A stretch of DNA of 64,000 nucleotides, taken from Chara braunii (taxonomy: Eukaryota; Streptophyta; Charophyceae; Charales; Characeae). The stretch spans positions 433,737 to 497,736 of the forward strand of contig BFEA01000548.1 in assembly GCA_003427395.1 (NCBI GenBank), given 5' to 3'. The notes beneath the pieces were generated by a model, which was not told the origin of the DNA, searched no databases, and saw only the letters and a list, made by a program, of their open reading frames with translations. Below are positions 32,173-44,000 of the stretch, piece by piece. Position numbers and translations under genes: made by a program. Each line of letters begins with the position of its first letter. The stretch's first letter is position 1.

Positions 32173-33477
32173 CGGAAATGAACTCAGAAAAACAAATAAA
32201 GCTCAGAGAAGAGAAGGTAAAACTCCTAGCCGGAGCGGCATTTCATTTGGAAGTAGAGAACAACAAAAGAAAACAGTCAAACTCAAAGAGAGGTCTGATC
32301 CAGCGCCCCAGTCTGATCAAACTGCATACGAGGTCCTCTTGAGTCCAGTCTGACCAGCTCCGTGTCTGTACAACAAATCAGACAACGAGTAACTAAATGC
32401 AACAATGGAGAATTGAGTGGTGTACAGGGTGCGAGTCAAGCCACGGATGGTTCAATCAGCATACAAGCGAAACGTCAAAGCCAAGATCCCCTCGGCAGTG
32501 GGTGTCCTAATCCAAGAAGACTGAACTCATATCCCAGCCAAGCAGACAAGAGGTCAATGCCTAACCGATTTGGGTCCAAAGGCTCTCCTTGTTTGAGCTC
32601 GGTCCCGTTGGGTCCTAAAGGTCCCGCTTGGTCCCAAGGGTCCCACGTAGGTCTCAACCAGGTCCCAACCAAGAGGAGTCCCACCTGAACTTAGTTTAGT
32701 CTCTACTGCACTGAAAAACGAAATTTCAACTTTTGGCAGAACCTACAGACTACAACCGTTCAGTGATGAAAAGACAAAGCACTGTAGAAAGACTCGGCAT
32801 GTATAACAAGATACCTCATTTTCCATCCATTAGGTGAGTAGGTAGATCACATGCATTCAGTCACACAATCAAGACCACAGAGGAGTAGGAAAAGAAACCC
32901 AGAGTACCCCAGCAGGACAATCAATACCATACACACATACATGGGCATCCCGTAGGTGCACGACACTTACCTGAGTGGCCTTGATCTTCGAGATGAAGAG
33001 AACTCACCCCCCTTCTCATATGGTCCTCCTGACCTATCTAACGCTACCCCTACACTAGTGTCCTATCTCCTAGGAGGGTCTGACTCCAACACCCAAGTGC
33101 AACGCCGGATCCCCCGTCGATGCTGAAGATCAAAGTAGCAACTTGCAGTCCATTGATGCAAAATGGCCGCTGAACCTCAAGCTCGCCTACTTGAGGGCAG
33201 CCCTGAAGTTGCCAATTGTTTCCCTTGACTCAGATTCCAGGTGCGAGTGCCTCTCACTATCGCCTCTCTCAAATCGCTGCATGAAGTCTCCTCGAAATGT
33301 CTCGCCACCCCAATCTCACTCTCAAGCAACCTGGTTAGGTTCTATGTTGACCCCACATGACCTAACCAGGTGGGGGCAGCTTCCCTTAGCCACGCTGCCC
33401 CACTTCTCTCAACCATCCAACCCTGCCCTCAACCACTTAGGTTAGGGTTAGGGCAACGAAGTCAACTCTCACCAGCA
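32173..33477. other. Leader-side DNA of element V, no LTR recognised
   Basis: This region should hold the leader and 5' LTR of element V but shows no similarity to 25334-26551 and no initiator-tRNA binding site that I can find. It has no gene. A hairpin with an 11-bp perfect stem (33330-33340 and 33360-33370, CCTGGTTAGGT) is present. It may derive from a different element. Confidence 0.5.
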
Positions 33478-33912
33478 AGACTTGGAGATAGTTGGGATTG
33501 ATACTCGGCGGCATCATATACTGGACAGCGGTTACATTAGGACTTGTATCTCCAACATTGGTGACTTATTGTCCACGACATTTTGATCTTTGTTCGGTGA
33601 CATTTTGGACCACCATATTGGTGACCTTCTGGAGTCTATCTCAGTGACATATGGCGCTGCCTATACCTCCCACCTCCATTGTCTCTCCTCCCACCTTTCA
33701 TCTATGTATGATTGTACGGGGCCTGAAGCATCATCTATGATTGGCTTCAGACCCCACCATCTCCGATTGCTTGTGTGTTGAGTGATATTTGGATGGGTTC
33801 AGTTTATGTGAGTCAATCCATTTTTTAGACTTCCGCTGCATACATGCTCATCCTATATTGGTTGATCTTTGGTTCTGCCCATACTTGTTGAAGTATTCAC
33901 TAGTATGCAACA
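33478..33912 (+). repeat. Element II 5' LTR, right part
   Basis: It aligns over its whole length with 63221-63655 (about 18 differences in 435) and ends CTAGTATGCAACA. Together with 24537-25333 it rebuilds an LTR of about 1.23 kb. Confidence 0.93.
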
Positions 33913-33916
33913 GTTT

Positions 33917-33928
33917 TGGTATCGGAGC
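33917..33928 (+). other. Element II primer binding site (initiator Met-tRNA)
   Basis: TGGTATCGGAGC begins four bases after the LTR. It differs by one base from TGGTATCAGAGC, the complement of the plant initiator Met-tRNA 3' end, which primes minus-strand synthesis. Confidence 0.85.
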
Positions 33929-34794
33929 AGACCAATGAAACGGATCTGCTCACAAGGTAATTTTGATTAGGGAATAAATTGCTCAATTAGCATTATTCGT
34001 TTTTCCAATCGGTACTGCATTACTATCGAGATTCAAGTTGCAAAATTCTTTTTTTCTAATTCGGTATTCTGTTTTAATTCGGTATTCTGTTTTAATTCGG
34101 TATTTTGTTTTATTCGGTATTGAATTAGGGTTACAATAAAATTTCGGTTTTTTTCACATTAGGGGAAAATTCGCATTTGGAACCGTAAAACCAGAAATTC
34201 CGCGGAATCGCAAAAAATTAGGGTTGAAGTTCGATATTTTCACGAATTTGTTTTTCCCCTAAATTGTTGAAATTTCGAATGCGGACTTCGGCCTTCTGAA
34301 AACCGGACTTTGTTAGGTTGAAATTCTCGAAATTTCACGTTTTTTGAAATTTCGAGTGTTTTTCTCCTTTCCTAACGATCCAAATTTTTTTTTTTGTCTT
34401 CTTTCTTTTCGTTTGGCCGACTGTTTGGAATCGTTACCTCAGAATTGCGACTTTCCGGAAAGTTTACTAACAATGGTGAACTCCCGGACCATAGGTGATC
34501 TCAACGGACACCTAATCGACCGACAATTTAAAATTCGTTATTGATAATTATTAAATGTTATTGATTAATCATTCTTAATTAATTATTATTCATGATTTTT
34601 ATTAATTATTGATTATTTTCGTAATTAAATTGTTTGGGGGGGGGGGGAAATCAATTTTCTTCTCTTTTGATTAGGAGTCCAATCCACATTGGGACAGGGG
34701 ACTGTATGTGGATTGCTTGATCTACCCCTGTCCCCACCCTCCCTGCCCTCCCCGTACTCTGTGACACCGAGGTCTCCAAGTACCGCATCAGCCT
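33929..34794 (+). other. Element II leader, AT-rich
   Basis: Between primer site and gag there are about 870 AT-rich bases with four TTCGGTATT-type repeats (34020-34125) and an eleven-base G run near 34635. No gene is seen. It is probably the untranslated leader and packaging region. Confidence 0.6.
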
Positions 34795-36565
34795 GTGCTG
34801 ATGTCGACGGAACAGAGCACCGGGGCACTGCCACGACGTAGTGCTAGGCTCGCAATTCGCAGCCACTCTGTGCTACCTCCACGGCCGAAGTATCGGCAAC
34901 AACAACGTAACAGGCGAACGACTCCAGCGACATCCAGTACCAATGCAACAACTGCAGTACCGGGCACCGCAGGGACCCTTCTCGCCTGTCCGGTCCAAGG
35001 GGACCACGAGACTTTGGCAGCTTACCTTCAGCGGGTACAGGCATTCACATCTGCCATTGCCGCAGCAAAGGCACAACAAGAGGCAACCGAAGCAGAACGT
35101 TAGCGGCTTGCCCAAGAGGCGGCAGCCCAAGCTCAACAAACTGTTGAGGCTGACGCAATGGCTCGAGACAAATGGAATGTCGCCAACATTGAGTCTCTGA
35201 TTTAGAACGAGATTCAGTGGACATCACTCCTCCAAGACATGATCTTTGTGCCTACGGATGAGCAGGCGGATCCGACATCGGCGGAGGTAGAATGGAGTAA
35301 CCTGGCTAACTTGATGTTGGGCATGATGAGGGCGGTGATGTGGAATAACACAATGTTGTAGGCACACCTGCTCGCGGACAGACCGCTCAGACAAAAGCAG
35401 CAGCAAGATACTACCGCCTTAACAGCTGCCGTCCGCGCCGCAGCAACACAACAGCAGCAACAACACCAGTTGTTGAACACCACTATCACACGCGTCAACA
35501 ACATCGAGGCTAAGGCCTCAACAGCGCCAGGCTGCACGACAGACATAGCGAAGCAGCTCGGGGAGCGCATCGATCTTGTCGTCCATATTATCGACGATCT
35601 AGGGGACTTTACCAGCCCGACCACGATCAGCAGCCTGGTGGCCGCCATCAAGACGGACATCACCAAACTGCAGTCACGACCGGGAGCCGCTACGAAGGTA
35701 TACAAGATGCCACGTTTCAATATCAGCAAGTTTGACGACTACAACAAGACGGACGCGTTGACATGGTGGCAAGCCTTCCTCACCGAAGCATCCTGCCACT
35801 ACGTACCGCCCGAGGATATGATGAAAGCGCTCTACCTCCAACTCATGGATGAACCACACCACAACCAATCTAGGATGTACCATCGCCCAACTGCACACAG
35901 ATATTACGTGGGAGCAGTTTGAGCAAATGTGGAACACTCGATTTATGGTCCGCAACGTTGTAAAGGTGGCCATGAACGCAAGGGAACATGCCAACTCGAG
36001 ACTGGACGATCAAGCGACAGAAGATAGGAACCACTCCGGGCTTCGACTTGAGTTTCCCAAACCAACGATCCGATTCTTTTCGCGCTCGTGTGCAGGACTG
36101 CGGTCGGCACTCGGCAACGAGTACGACTCTGCCTCATTCCAGGCCATTCTGGATCGAGCGAACCTGATCATCCAAACGGATGACAAGGCCGCCAACGAAT
36201 GACAGTCCCAGTCGCAATGTGTGGCTTAGCAAGGATACCAACGACCGACGCATAACAATGCAGTGATTCCTGACGAATCAATCGATCTCCACGCTGCAGC
36301 AACATCTTCGAGTGATGGAGGAGTTGTCGCAATGCTCCCGCCAAAGCGTCCCAAGAGAGTTCGAAAGAGCAAGGCGACACAAGCGACAACATCGACGGGA
36401 ATTGGGCAGCAACCATGGACGACATACAACATCACCAAGGAAGTATTTGACCTTCGTCAACGGTACGGATATTGCCTTTGGTGTAATAGTGTAAACCACA
36501 CTACCGCACAATGCTCGGAAAAGGGCAAGGCACGCGTACCCGGTCCAGCTAACTCAGGAAACTGA
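34795..36565 (+). pseudogene. Element II gag
   Basis: It begins at the ATG at 34801 or the preceding in-frame CTG at 34795 (LMSTEQSTGALPRRSARLAI). A Gln/Ala-rich coiled-coil region leads to a capsid-like part with MPRFNISKFDDYNKTDALTW and ASCHYVPPEDMMKALYLQL. The nucleocapsid has CLWCNSVNHTTAQC, a complete CCHC knuckle. Three in-frame TAG stops (35102, about 35203, about 35359) occur before a frameshift near 35880. Gag ends S-G-N-stop at 36563-36565. The pol frame that follows is -1. Confidence 0.85.
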
Positions 36566-36596
36566 GTTACGCAAGGAGAGGGGCGACGCCTCTCCT
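36556..36596 (+). promoter_or_regulatory. Element II gag/pol -1 frameshift site with hairpin
   Basis: AGGAAAC (36556-36562) precedes the gag stop TGA. After an 11-base spacer, AGGAGAGG (36574-36581) pairs perfectly with CCTCTCCT (36589-36596) over a 7-base loop. Slipping by -1 at the heptamer enters the pol frame at 36562, which is open. Element III has GGGAAAC at this point, a canonical slippery heptamer, so the A here probably reflects decay. The inference rests on frame, position and the compensated stem shared with element III. Confidence 0.65.
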
Positions 36597-37260
36597 CACT
36601 CCGCCGGAACCGGTTGCCTTGCTAACAACCGATATCACTACCGAGGAGCATGCGTTAGTCGTCGATTATCGTGATACATACGAGGATTATGCCGCCCAAC
36701 TGGTGCCACCATTAGACCAGCCTAGCCAAGTGCACTTAGATAGCGTATGTGTAGCTTGTACACCGTTGACAACTGAACCGGTTAGTTCGCCATTGATTTT
36801 CGAGGACTTGACGGCGTGGTCAAGACTTGAGGAGCTTGACCCGCTCCTACTTGCACGCTGCAGTACCAACTCCGTTGACGGACGACGGAGTAGCGGTTGT
36901 CGATCTCCGCTCCTATCTTGCGAAGATTGACCGCTCGTACGCCACCCAAAGGTACGTTGAGACCGACGCTCCTTCGCTCTATTTCCGCATTCAAATCGGA
37001 ATGGCAACCTGCAGTGCCTTGATTGATTGCGGAGCGTCTCGCAACTTCATGAGCCAAGCCTTTATGGCCCGCGCAGGCCTTGGCCCGCGCGTTCGAAGGA
37101 AGACAACCTACGCAAGTCACACTGGCGGACGACCGCACGCAAAAGTCAATTGACCGATGCGTTGACGGCGTGCCGGTGTGTTTTGCGCCCCTTGCGTGCG
37201 AGCCGGTGTCTTTTGACATCCTCGACACCAAGTTCGACATGATTCTAGGCATGTCTTGGT
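36562..37260 (+). pseudogene. Element II protease region
   Basis: An N-terminal linker (PPEPVALLTTD, later EDYAAQLVPPLDQPSQVH) leads to ATCSALIDCGASRNFMSQAF, the D-C-G-A aspartic protease active site, and then FDMILGMSWLRSADHPVNFH, the second block. Two frameshifts (near 36850 and 37140) break it. It is the first part of Pol, reached by -1 frameshifting from gag. Confidence 0.82.
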
Positions 37261-38304
37261 TGCGTAGCGCCGACCATCCGGTGAACTTTCATGACCGAAC
37301 CGTTCACGTCCGTGATCGGAACGGAGTGTTAGTCCCATGTACGGTTGCGACCCCTCACACTTCGATTGCTTGTCATGTGGTTTCCGTTGCGAGGATTCGC
37401 GATGCCATAGCTTGGAACGACGTCGAGGAGATGGGCCTTGCTTTCCTACATGCCCTCCCCTCGACGGACGGACCAGCCGCGTCTCCGTCGGACCTACGTA
37501 TTACTCACCTCTTAGACGGATATGGAGACGTCTTCGAGGTTCCCACCGGAACGGTTCCTGATCGGCCCATACGTCACGGGATCACTCTCGAGGCGGGTGC
37601 CGTCCCTTCGCGTGGATGCATTTACCACATGAGNGAAGAGGAACTCGAGGTGCTTCGCGCACAACTCGATGACCTTCTCGACAAAGGCTGGATTCGCCCT
37701 GGTTGTTCGCCATATGGTGCACCGGTTCTCTTCGTCCGGGAGAAGAACAAGGACCTACGATTGTGCATCGATTATAGAAAACTTAATGCACAAACCGTGA
37801 AGAACGTCGACCCTCTCCCCAGGATTGATGATCTCCTTGAGTGGTTGGGCGGCGCGACGTACTTCTCGAAGTTGGACTTGAAGTCGGGTTACCACCAGAT
37901 TGAAATCCAGCCTCAAGATCGGTACAAGACCGCCTTCAAAACACGGTATGGGCATTTTGAGTGGGTCGTGATGCCATTTGGACTCACCAATGCCCTGACA
38001 ACCTTCCAAGCAGCCATGACAACGGAGTTCCGAGACTTGCTCGATTGTACCGTCCTCATCTACGTCGATGATATCTTGGTCCATAGTAGGACGCTTGACG
38101 AGCACCTCGTACACCTTCGTGTGGTGTTGGGTCGTTTGCGAGCAGCCAAGTACAAAGCAAACCGCGACAAGTGCGAATTCGCCAAACAAGAGCTTGAGTA
38201 CTTAGGCCATTATGTGACGCCGAAAGGCATTCGTCCCTTAGCGGACAAGATCCAAGCCATCGTGGATTGGTCGGAACCCCGTTGCACAACGGACATACGC
38301 TCTT
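37260..38304 (+). pseudogene. Element II reverse transcriptase
   Basis: Blocks in order: [97 protein letters not shown], and the active site VLIYVDDILVHSR (38061-38072), then LEYLGHYVTPKGIRPLADK. The catalytic YVDD is intact and the frame is open apart from one undetermined base at 37634. This is the best-preserved RT of the II/III family in the window. It runs straight into the N gap. Confidence 0.92.
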
Positions 38305-38454
38305 NNNNNNNNNNNNNNNNNNNNNNNNNNNNNNNNNNNNNNNNNNNNNNNNNNNNNNNNNNNNNNNNNNNNNNNNNNNNNNNNNNNNNNNNNNNNNNNN
38401 NNNNNNNNNNNNNNNNNNNNNNNNNNNNNNNNNNNNNNNNNNNNNNNNNNNNNN
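38305..38454. other. Assembly gap (150 N), probably spurious
   Basis: The 7 bases before the gap (CGCTCTT) are repeated immediately after it. Merging that overlap gives continuous R-S-F-M-G-L coding in the right frame and matches element III. The true gap length is probably zero. Confidence 0.85.
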
Positions 38455-38911
38455 CGCTCTTTCATGGGTTTGCCTGGATACAATCAGCGCTTTGTCGAGT
38501 CTTACTCCAAAGTGGCAACTTCTTTGTGGAGACTTCAGTCCCCGAAGGTACCATTCGAGTTCGACGACGCAGCTCGTGGAGCGTTCAATACGTTGAAGGC
38601 GGTGATGCAAAACGCATCGGCCCTCCGTATCTATGACCCCACCCTACCCACCCAAGTGACTACGGATGCTTCCGGGTATGGTATTGGTGCGGTATTGGAA
38701 CAATACCTCACGGATGGTTGGCACCCGACCGAGTACTTCCCCCAAAAAGTGCCTCCCATCAATACTTTCGACGACGCTAGAAAGAAAGAGCTACTCGCGT
38801 TCATCACCGTTCTCAAACGGTGGCGCCACTTTCTTCTCGGTCGTCGGCGTTTTAGATGGAACACGGACAACAATCCGTTGACCTTCTACAAAACGCAGGA
38901 CACGATGTCAC
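38455..38911 (+). pseudogene. Element II RT connection and RNase H, cut by insertion X
   Basis: RSFMGLPGYNQRFVESYSKV, then TQVTTDASGYGIGAVLEQ (first catalytic Asp) and DDARKKELLAFITVLKRWRH (catalytic Glu), then FRWNTDNNPLTFYKTQDT (third Asp). Coding stops at insertion X. The remainder (IGRWMYYIDQFDF) continues at 46211. Confidence 0.9.
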
Positions 38912-39544
38912 ACTTTTTCTAGCCGGGCCTCTTTAGGCGACCAGAAAGCCAACAAGCTGTCACGCAGGATTTTGTGGTTGCTTGTAATAAATAAAATAAA
39001 ATAAAACAAAATAAAATAAAATAAATTAAATGAGCAAATCCCTTCCTGTTGTGTGCGTCCGGCTTCATGCGAGACCCTTCAATTGCGGTCTTCGCCGGTC
39101 CCCGATCTTAGGAATCTGTCATTTTGATTCGGAACAGCAAAGAATCTTGTAGTAGATAATAATAAATTCTGGTATGTCCGTGCATGCATCGATTTTGCCA
39201 ATTTTGTAATTTTGAGAACCGTGACAGAATTATCAAAGAATGCAATCATCAACAAGGACAATGCAAAAGCAAGACTGATTGACTCGAGCAAAGGCGAACT
39301 AAGTGAGGGAAGAATGAGAACTCATAATAGTCTCAGAAAGTACACATGTAGAGAGCATGGCCAGCACTAGTCAAGAGTCCTCACTCATCCCTCTGAATCC
39401 TCACACTCAATCTCTCATTTTGTTGCATGTCTCTTGTGCTTCCGATCAAGTCTTTGTACTCCCTGAGCTTGTGGTCTCTAGTTATAGAGCCGTCTGAACC
39501 CTGCTAGCTCTGAACACTTCCGTCCAAGTCCCATGATGTGTAAG

Positions 39545-40063
39545 TCATCCATGGCACAAAACTCCTCCCATAGAGTAGGGAGATACGACTGAGAAAAAAT
39601 CCCTCGTCTGAGATACTGGAAATCTGACGGTTCGGTGACTGCCCGGTAGTGCATGAGAAATGTACCTCTTGGCTAGTTCTACCAGGTCTCCCCAACAAGA
39701 ACCGTCTGTGAGAAGAAAGGAAATTGGAGGTCTGGGATAGTCAGAATCGAGCTTGGGTCCGAAGCTACGGATCAACTTTATCCCATCCTCATCAAGCTCT
39801 TTTTCTCTCTCCTCGAGATACCGGGCAACTGTGACCCAGACCGAATCAAAGTGCCCATGGGTCTCTTTCCCCTTCTTCAGATAGATCCTCAGGTCATGAA
39901 TACAACCCCCTGCGAAACTGGTATGGACAACAAAGGCTGACAAATCCCCTCGACTGAAGCGAACAACACTGACATACCGGTATCTGATAGCATCTTTGAG
40001 GGATATCTTGTTGAGGCTGGCCAGAACAGTCTCCTGGACTGAGAATGACTGAATTGTACTCAT
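39545..40063 (-). CDS. Unidentified protein, 172 codons, probable last exon
   Basis: The open frame starts MSTIQSFSVQETVLASLNKI and includes YVSVVRFSRGDLSAFVVHTS, FDSVWVTVARYLEEREKELD and ISFLLTDGSCWGDLVELAKR, with balanced composition typical of real protein. Upstream, TTTAG, TTTCAG and CATCAG are candidate splice acceptors at 40066-40078. I do not recognise the family; it is not a known transposase or pol domain to me. It lies in insertion X with the frame at 40686-41001 upstream, on the same strand. Confidence 0.5.
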   Translation of the reverse strand: MSTIQSFSVQETVLASLNKISLKDAIRYRYVSVVRFSRGDLSAFVVHTSFAGGCIHDLRIYLKKGKETHGHFDSVWVTVARYLEEREKELDEDGIKLIRSFGPKLDSDYPRPPISFLLTDGSCWGDLVELAKRYISHALPGSHRTVRFPVSQTRDFFSVVSPYSMGGVLCHG

Positions 40064-40685
40064 GTGCTGATGCTGAAACTAAATCAGTATACCTAGAGGA
40101 AGGTACAATTTGATTGATGTTGATCTGTAGTGTAGATAGGAATGATCGGGGTCGATTGAGTATTGACTAAATACCAATCGAATACTGAATAAATTAAAAA
40201 AAGACTGCTTGAATACTGATTGAACGTTGCAATAAATGTTGGTACCAGTTAAGCACTGATCAAATGCCGAGATATTGAGTCGCCAAATGTTGATCGCCTG
40301 ACATCAGAACGCTGAGAAAACTACAATTCATGCAAAGAAGGCACTTGTTGACTGGAAATGACTAAAACCGCCCTTCACAAGAATACCACTTTCACTGCCG
40401 GTTTTTCGATTATTTCTTTGGGTTGTTGCTGATTGCTTCACTGGCTAGGTTCGGATGATGCTCTGTGCACTTAATTACTGCTAGACTCTCTGACAATGTT
40501 TGTGTGTTCTCTTTTCACATCTGCGTTCTAAAGGATGCAGCGTAGCTTGTCTTGATATCCTCACACCCGCTTGTTTTTCTGTACTGTTGCTTACAAGCTG
40601 TCCACGAGGTGTTATTTCCTTCTCCGTCCCCTCTTTGTCTCCGAGCCCTCCCTAGCTGATCTCATGAGTTAGAACACTTACCACT

Positions 40686-41001
40686 GGTCATTGACAGTCT
40701 TTCGAGCTAGATCAACAGTCTCCATGGACGAGTAAGTGCCATGCACCTCCCCCTTTGTATCGTAAAAGTACAAGACATACTCTATAAACCGGTGGTAGCC
40801 TCTCGCCCCTTCGACTGCAATCTCTCTCAACATCTTTTTGTAGACTTCAGTCTCTTTAGGCATTAGATTTTCTTCATTTTCAGCCAAGTCCCTATAGAGG
40901 GCACTAGATACCACTAGAGTGTGCTTATTATACATGACTTTGAACGCCGTCCTTCTTAGTCTCCGGAAGTTACTGAGGCTTGGTTGCTCATTGTCTTGCA
41001 A
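40686..41001 (-). CDS. Unidentified protein, probable upstream exon of the same gene
   Basis: The open frame is MQDNEQPSLSNFRRLRRTAF, then MYNKHTLVVSSALYRDLAEN and GYHRFIEYVLYFYDTKGEVH, ending near VNDQ with the splice donor CAGTG|GTAAGT. The charged, tyrosine-rich sequence looks genuine. The donor phase does not match the phase-0 acceptors before 40063, so an exon may lie between, or the two pieces may be unrelated. Function unknown. Confidence 0.45.
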
Positions 41002-44000
41002 TGACTTCCTATAAAGCCATCAGCCACAACTCACCGTAGAGACACCAACGTACTGTCTGCTGTTTTTTTTTTTTTTTTTTTCTGATAAACGTTCAAACTG
41101 CATAGGATTTATTCACCGGTGGCTAGGGAAAGTTCTCATGCAACTCTGTCAGAGGCGTCTTCTGTTTGTACACAACATTGAGCATGACTAGCTTGATGAG
41201 GTTTTGGACTACTCCAGGTGATGACCTCAGCAAGGGCAGCGAACGGGCTACAGCTGGAGTCTAGTGCCTTCAGAACTATCGGGGGTAGTCTTCCTCCAAT
41301 CGGATAACGTATAGAACACTGTCAAAGACTGTTTTCCCGTTCAGATGGTATGCATTGTGTCAACAACGACATTTACAACTCACATATTACACGAGTCGCT
41401 GGAGAACAAAATCTGACCTGTGATCTCAACCATTGACCCGTTCAGAATTGCCTACAGAGTCGTGATCTGAACTAGCTACTTAGCTTTTTGCCATTCTTAC
41501 TCCGCTTACTGCATAGGGAAAGCCGCCCCGCTTGATCAGAATCAAAGAGGCTCTGCTTTTAATTGAGTACTAGAAGCAAGGGAATGCTCGTTCCCTAGTT
41601 TGCTTCTCAGTCACCTAGAAAACAAAGACAAAAGAGGGAGCAGACTGTTGCAATGTTTTAGTTCAAATAGCTCATAACCTTTATTTTTGGGTTGAACTTG
41701 GGGCTGCCGAAAATTGGGTCCTGCTTGTGGTGCATGTAGGCACGAGCGATTGACTGGGACAATCCACACACGCTAGGAGCAACTAAGAAGGACCCTTGCT
41801 CAGAGAATGGTCGGACCTGATCTCTTCGTAGACTACACAAGTGTAAACTGGGCGTGACAACTCAGTCCATATAATACAGAATGTCATAACAACACACAAT
41901 TTTCGCTCATCTCTCCTTTGTTGACACTCGCTCACCTCTAATCTAATGGTCTGATCGAACCGCGGCTCCGTATAACTTCTCAGCCTTTCCAGGGGAGAGG
42001 TACATACACTAGAACCACGAAACTTTAGTCACCATCCAGTAAGTATTTTGCTAGTAGATAAGTTATTCTTTGCAATATAAGCAACTTCTTACCCATTAAC
42101 AATAGCAAAGAGAGATTGTGAGTCAGGAGATCTCCCTGGTCTCCTCTGCTTCTCCCCCTCCCTTTTTTTTTATAGCGGCTAGAGTAAAGAGAGACTGTTC
42201 AGCATATGGACTTGTGGGGAAGAGTTGAGTGATCTTGACAGCTTCTGAGTTGAGTGAACAGTTGTCCCATACTTGCATCTGAGAGGGAACTTCACATTTA
42301 TTATCAGATATTGAACATTGGGAATCAAGGAAATCAACTTCAATAGTTAGTTCTTCTTACCTCCAAAGTGGCCTGTCACTACTTGGAAAGTCGTTTATTA
42401 GTGGCCCTGTCACAGTCACCTTCTAATAGCAGTGATCAAATTAATTTCAAATAATGCCCATTTGGTCAGAGTTTAATCCCAACAGTAAAGACTCGGCGAT
42501 AAGCACCTGCCCAAAGTCCCTCGTCACTCTTTCGTGTTCCATGCTCAACGACCAGTTTCCCAACACTGGGCGATAAGGAACCAAGGGACAAAGAGTCACG
42601 CACGGGTCACCAAGATCAGCCTGGCCACAACGTCAACACACTCACGCGAAAGAAAGGAAACGCCTTCACAGGCCCTGAGACTCAGCTATACACATTCAAA
42701 AAACCTGTTTCCATTCTCGTTCATCGTCCAGTGACAATTCACCGAGTACCAACTGACGCGACTGTCCAACGTAAGTCAAAAGGGAACCTGCGAAAGGCGC
42801 TCAAAGATAAAGGTGGAACATTCTCCTGATAGAGGCAATGCGTACTTCCGATGACATTAACAAGGGTCTACACGCGCTCGTGTCTCGCAGAACGGGCGAG
42901 ATAGCTTGGCACAATTTTTCAGCACTTGTGCCCACCATTCGGACCAAGTGCAGTCACCCGTTCCTTCCCTCCTCACGAGTACACGTGGACCCCCTTTTTT
43001 TTTCTTTTTCTTTTTCTTTCTTTCTACCAACAGATGCCCTATCTGCGCACATCCGACGAGCAATGAGAAAGGCGGACTACGGTCATCGTTAGACGCGTTC
43101 GAATCTTCCCTGCTCTTCTCGAGGGACTATCAAAGGTCTGACTTCACTTAAGTGGCATGCCCATTACAAGTGCGTGTGTGCGACTCCTGAACTTCCACAG
43201 GAGAAAAAAGACGCGGGGCACATCAGAAGCAGGCATCGAAAATGAGTTCATACGTGGAACGCAATGAACGCAACATCATAAACCCAGTCTTTGTATTGCT
43301 CTCACGGTCAGTATTCTCTTCACTAAACATAGCGGCTCCAAACTCAACGCAATGGTTGGACGAGGTCAGCATCAACCAAGGGGTCTCACTCCCTGGTGTT
43401 TATTCGTGCCGTCTGTGCGCCTAACTACTCTCAGGCACGGGGAGTGGCAGAGTGCATTAAAGCTGGCAGACAGACAGTGCGCTAACAGTTGACATCTGTA
43501 GTGCTTCTACACACAATGCCCCCCCCCCCTTTCTCTTTTCCCAATCACACTCGCCTACAACTTATTCGTGTTCCGTTTTCTTCTCCTAATACGCTATGGA
43601 TGCCAAGTAGGCTTAGTACCCCAATCTTCGTGGTCCGGTCTCAAGGCCCTCTTTGCGGTGACAACAACAGTCTTTCATGGTCGCCTCAAGAAGCAGTCTC
43701 CGAGCAAGCGCTGAAAGCGCGCCAATCACCTGCCCCCTTCCATCTCACTCAGAGGACACGAGTCTCGTAGACCGGATTAGTAGCGCCAAACATCAGGGGT
43801 TGCACGAATAACTCTCCTCTCATCAATCTGACCTCCTCTTCTCTTCTTGCAGGCATCACTTGCACCACGCGCACTCACTCATGACCGCCCTCACACCAGA
43901 GACGAAGGATGGTTCGACCATCCTAGAGTGGCAGCTTGAGGCCCCGTGAGGGTGGAGATCCCGCTGCTCCGACCGGGCGAAGTTGACGTCAACACCATTG

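Larger units (their letters stand above)
25334..33477 (-). mobile_element. Element V: chromovirus inserted in element II 5' LTR
   Basis: On the minus strand it holds gag, protease, RT, RNase H, integrase and chromodomain, then a polypurine tract and a 3' LTR at 25334-26551. It splits the element II LTR. The expected second LTR at the high-coordinate end is missing, and about 16 bases of element II sequence at the junction are absent compared with the 3' LTR, so the right end was lost by deletion or recombination. Confidence 0.88.

Noticed and set aside
33436-33452. TTAGGGTTAGGG, telomere-like
   Set aside because: Only two units; the wider sequence is not a telomeric array.
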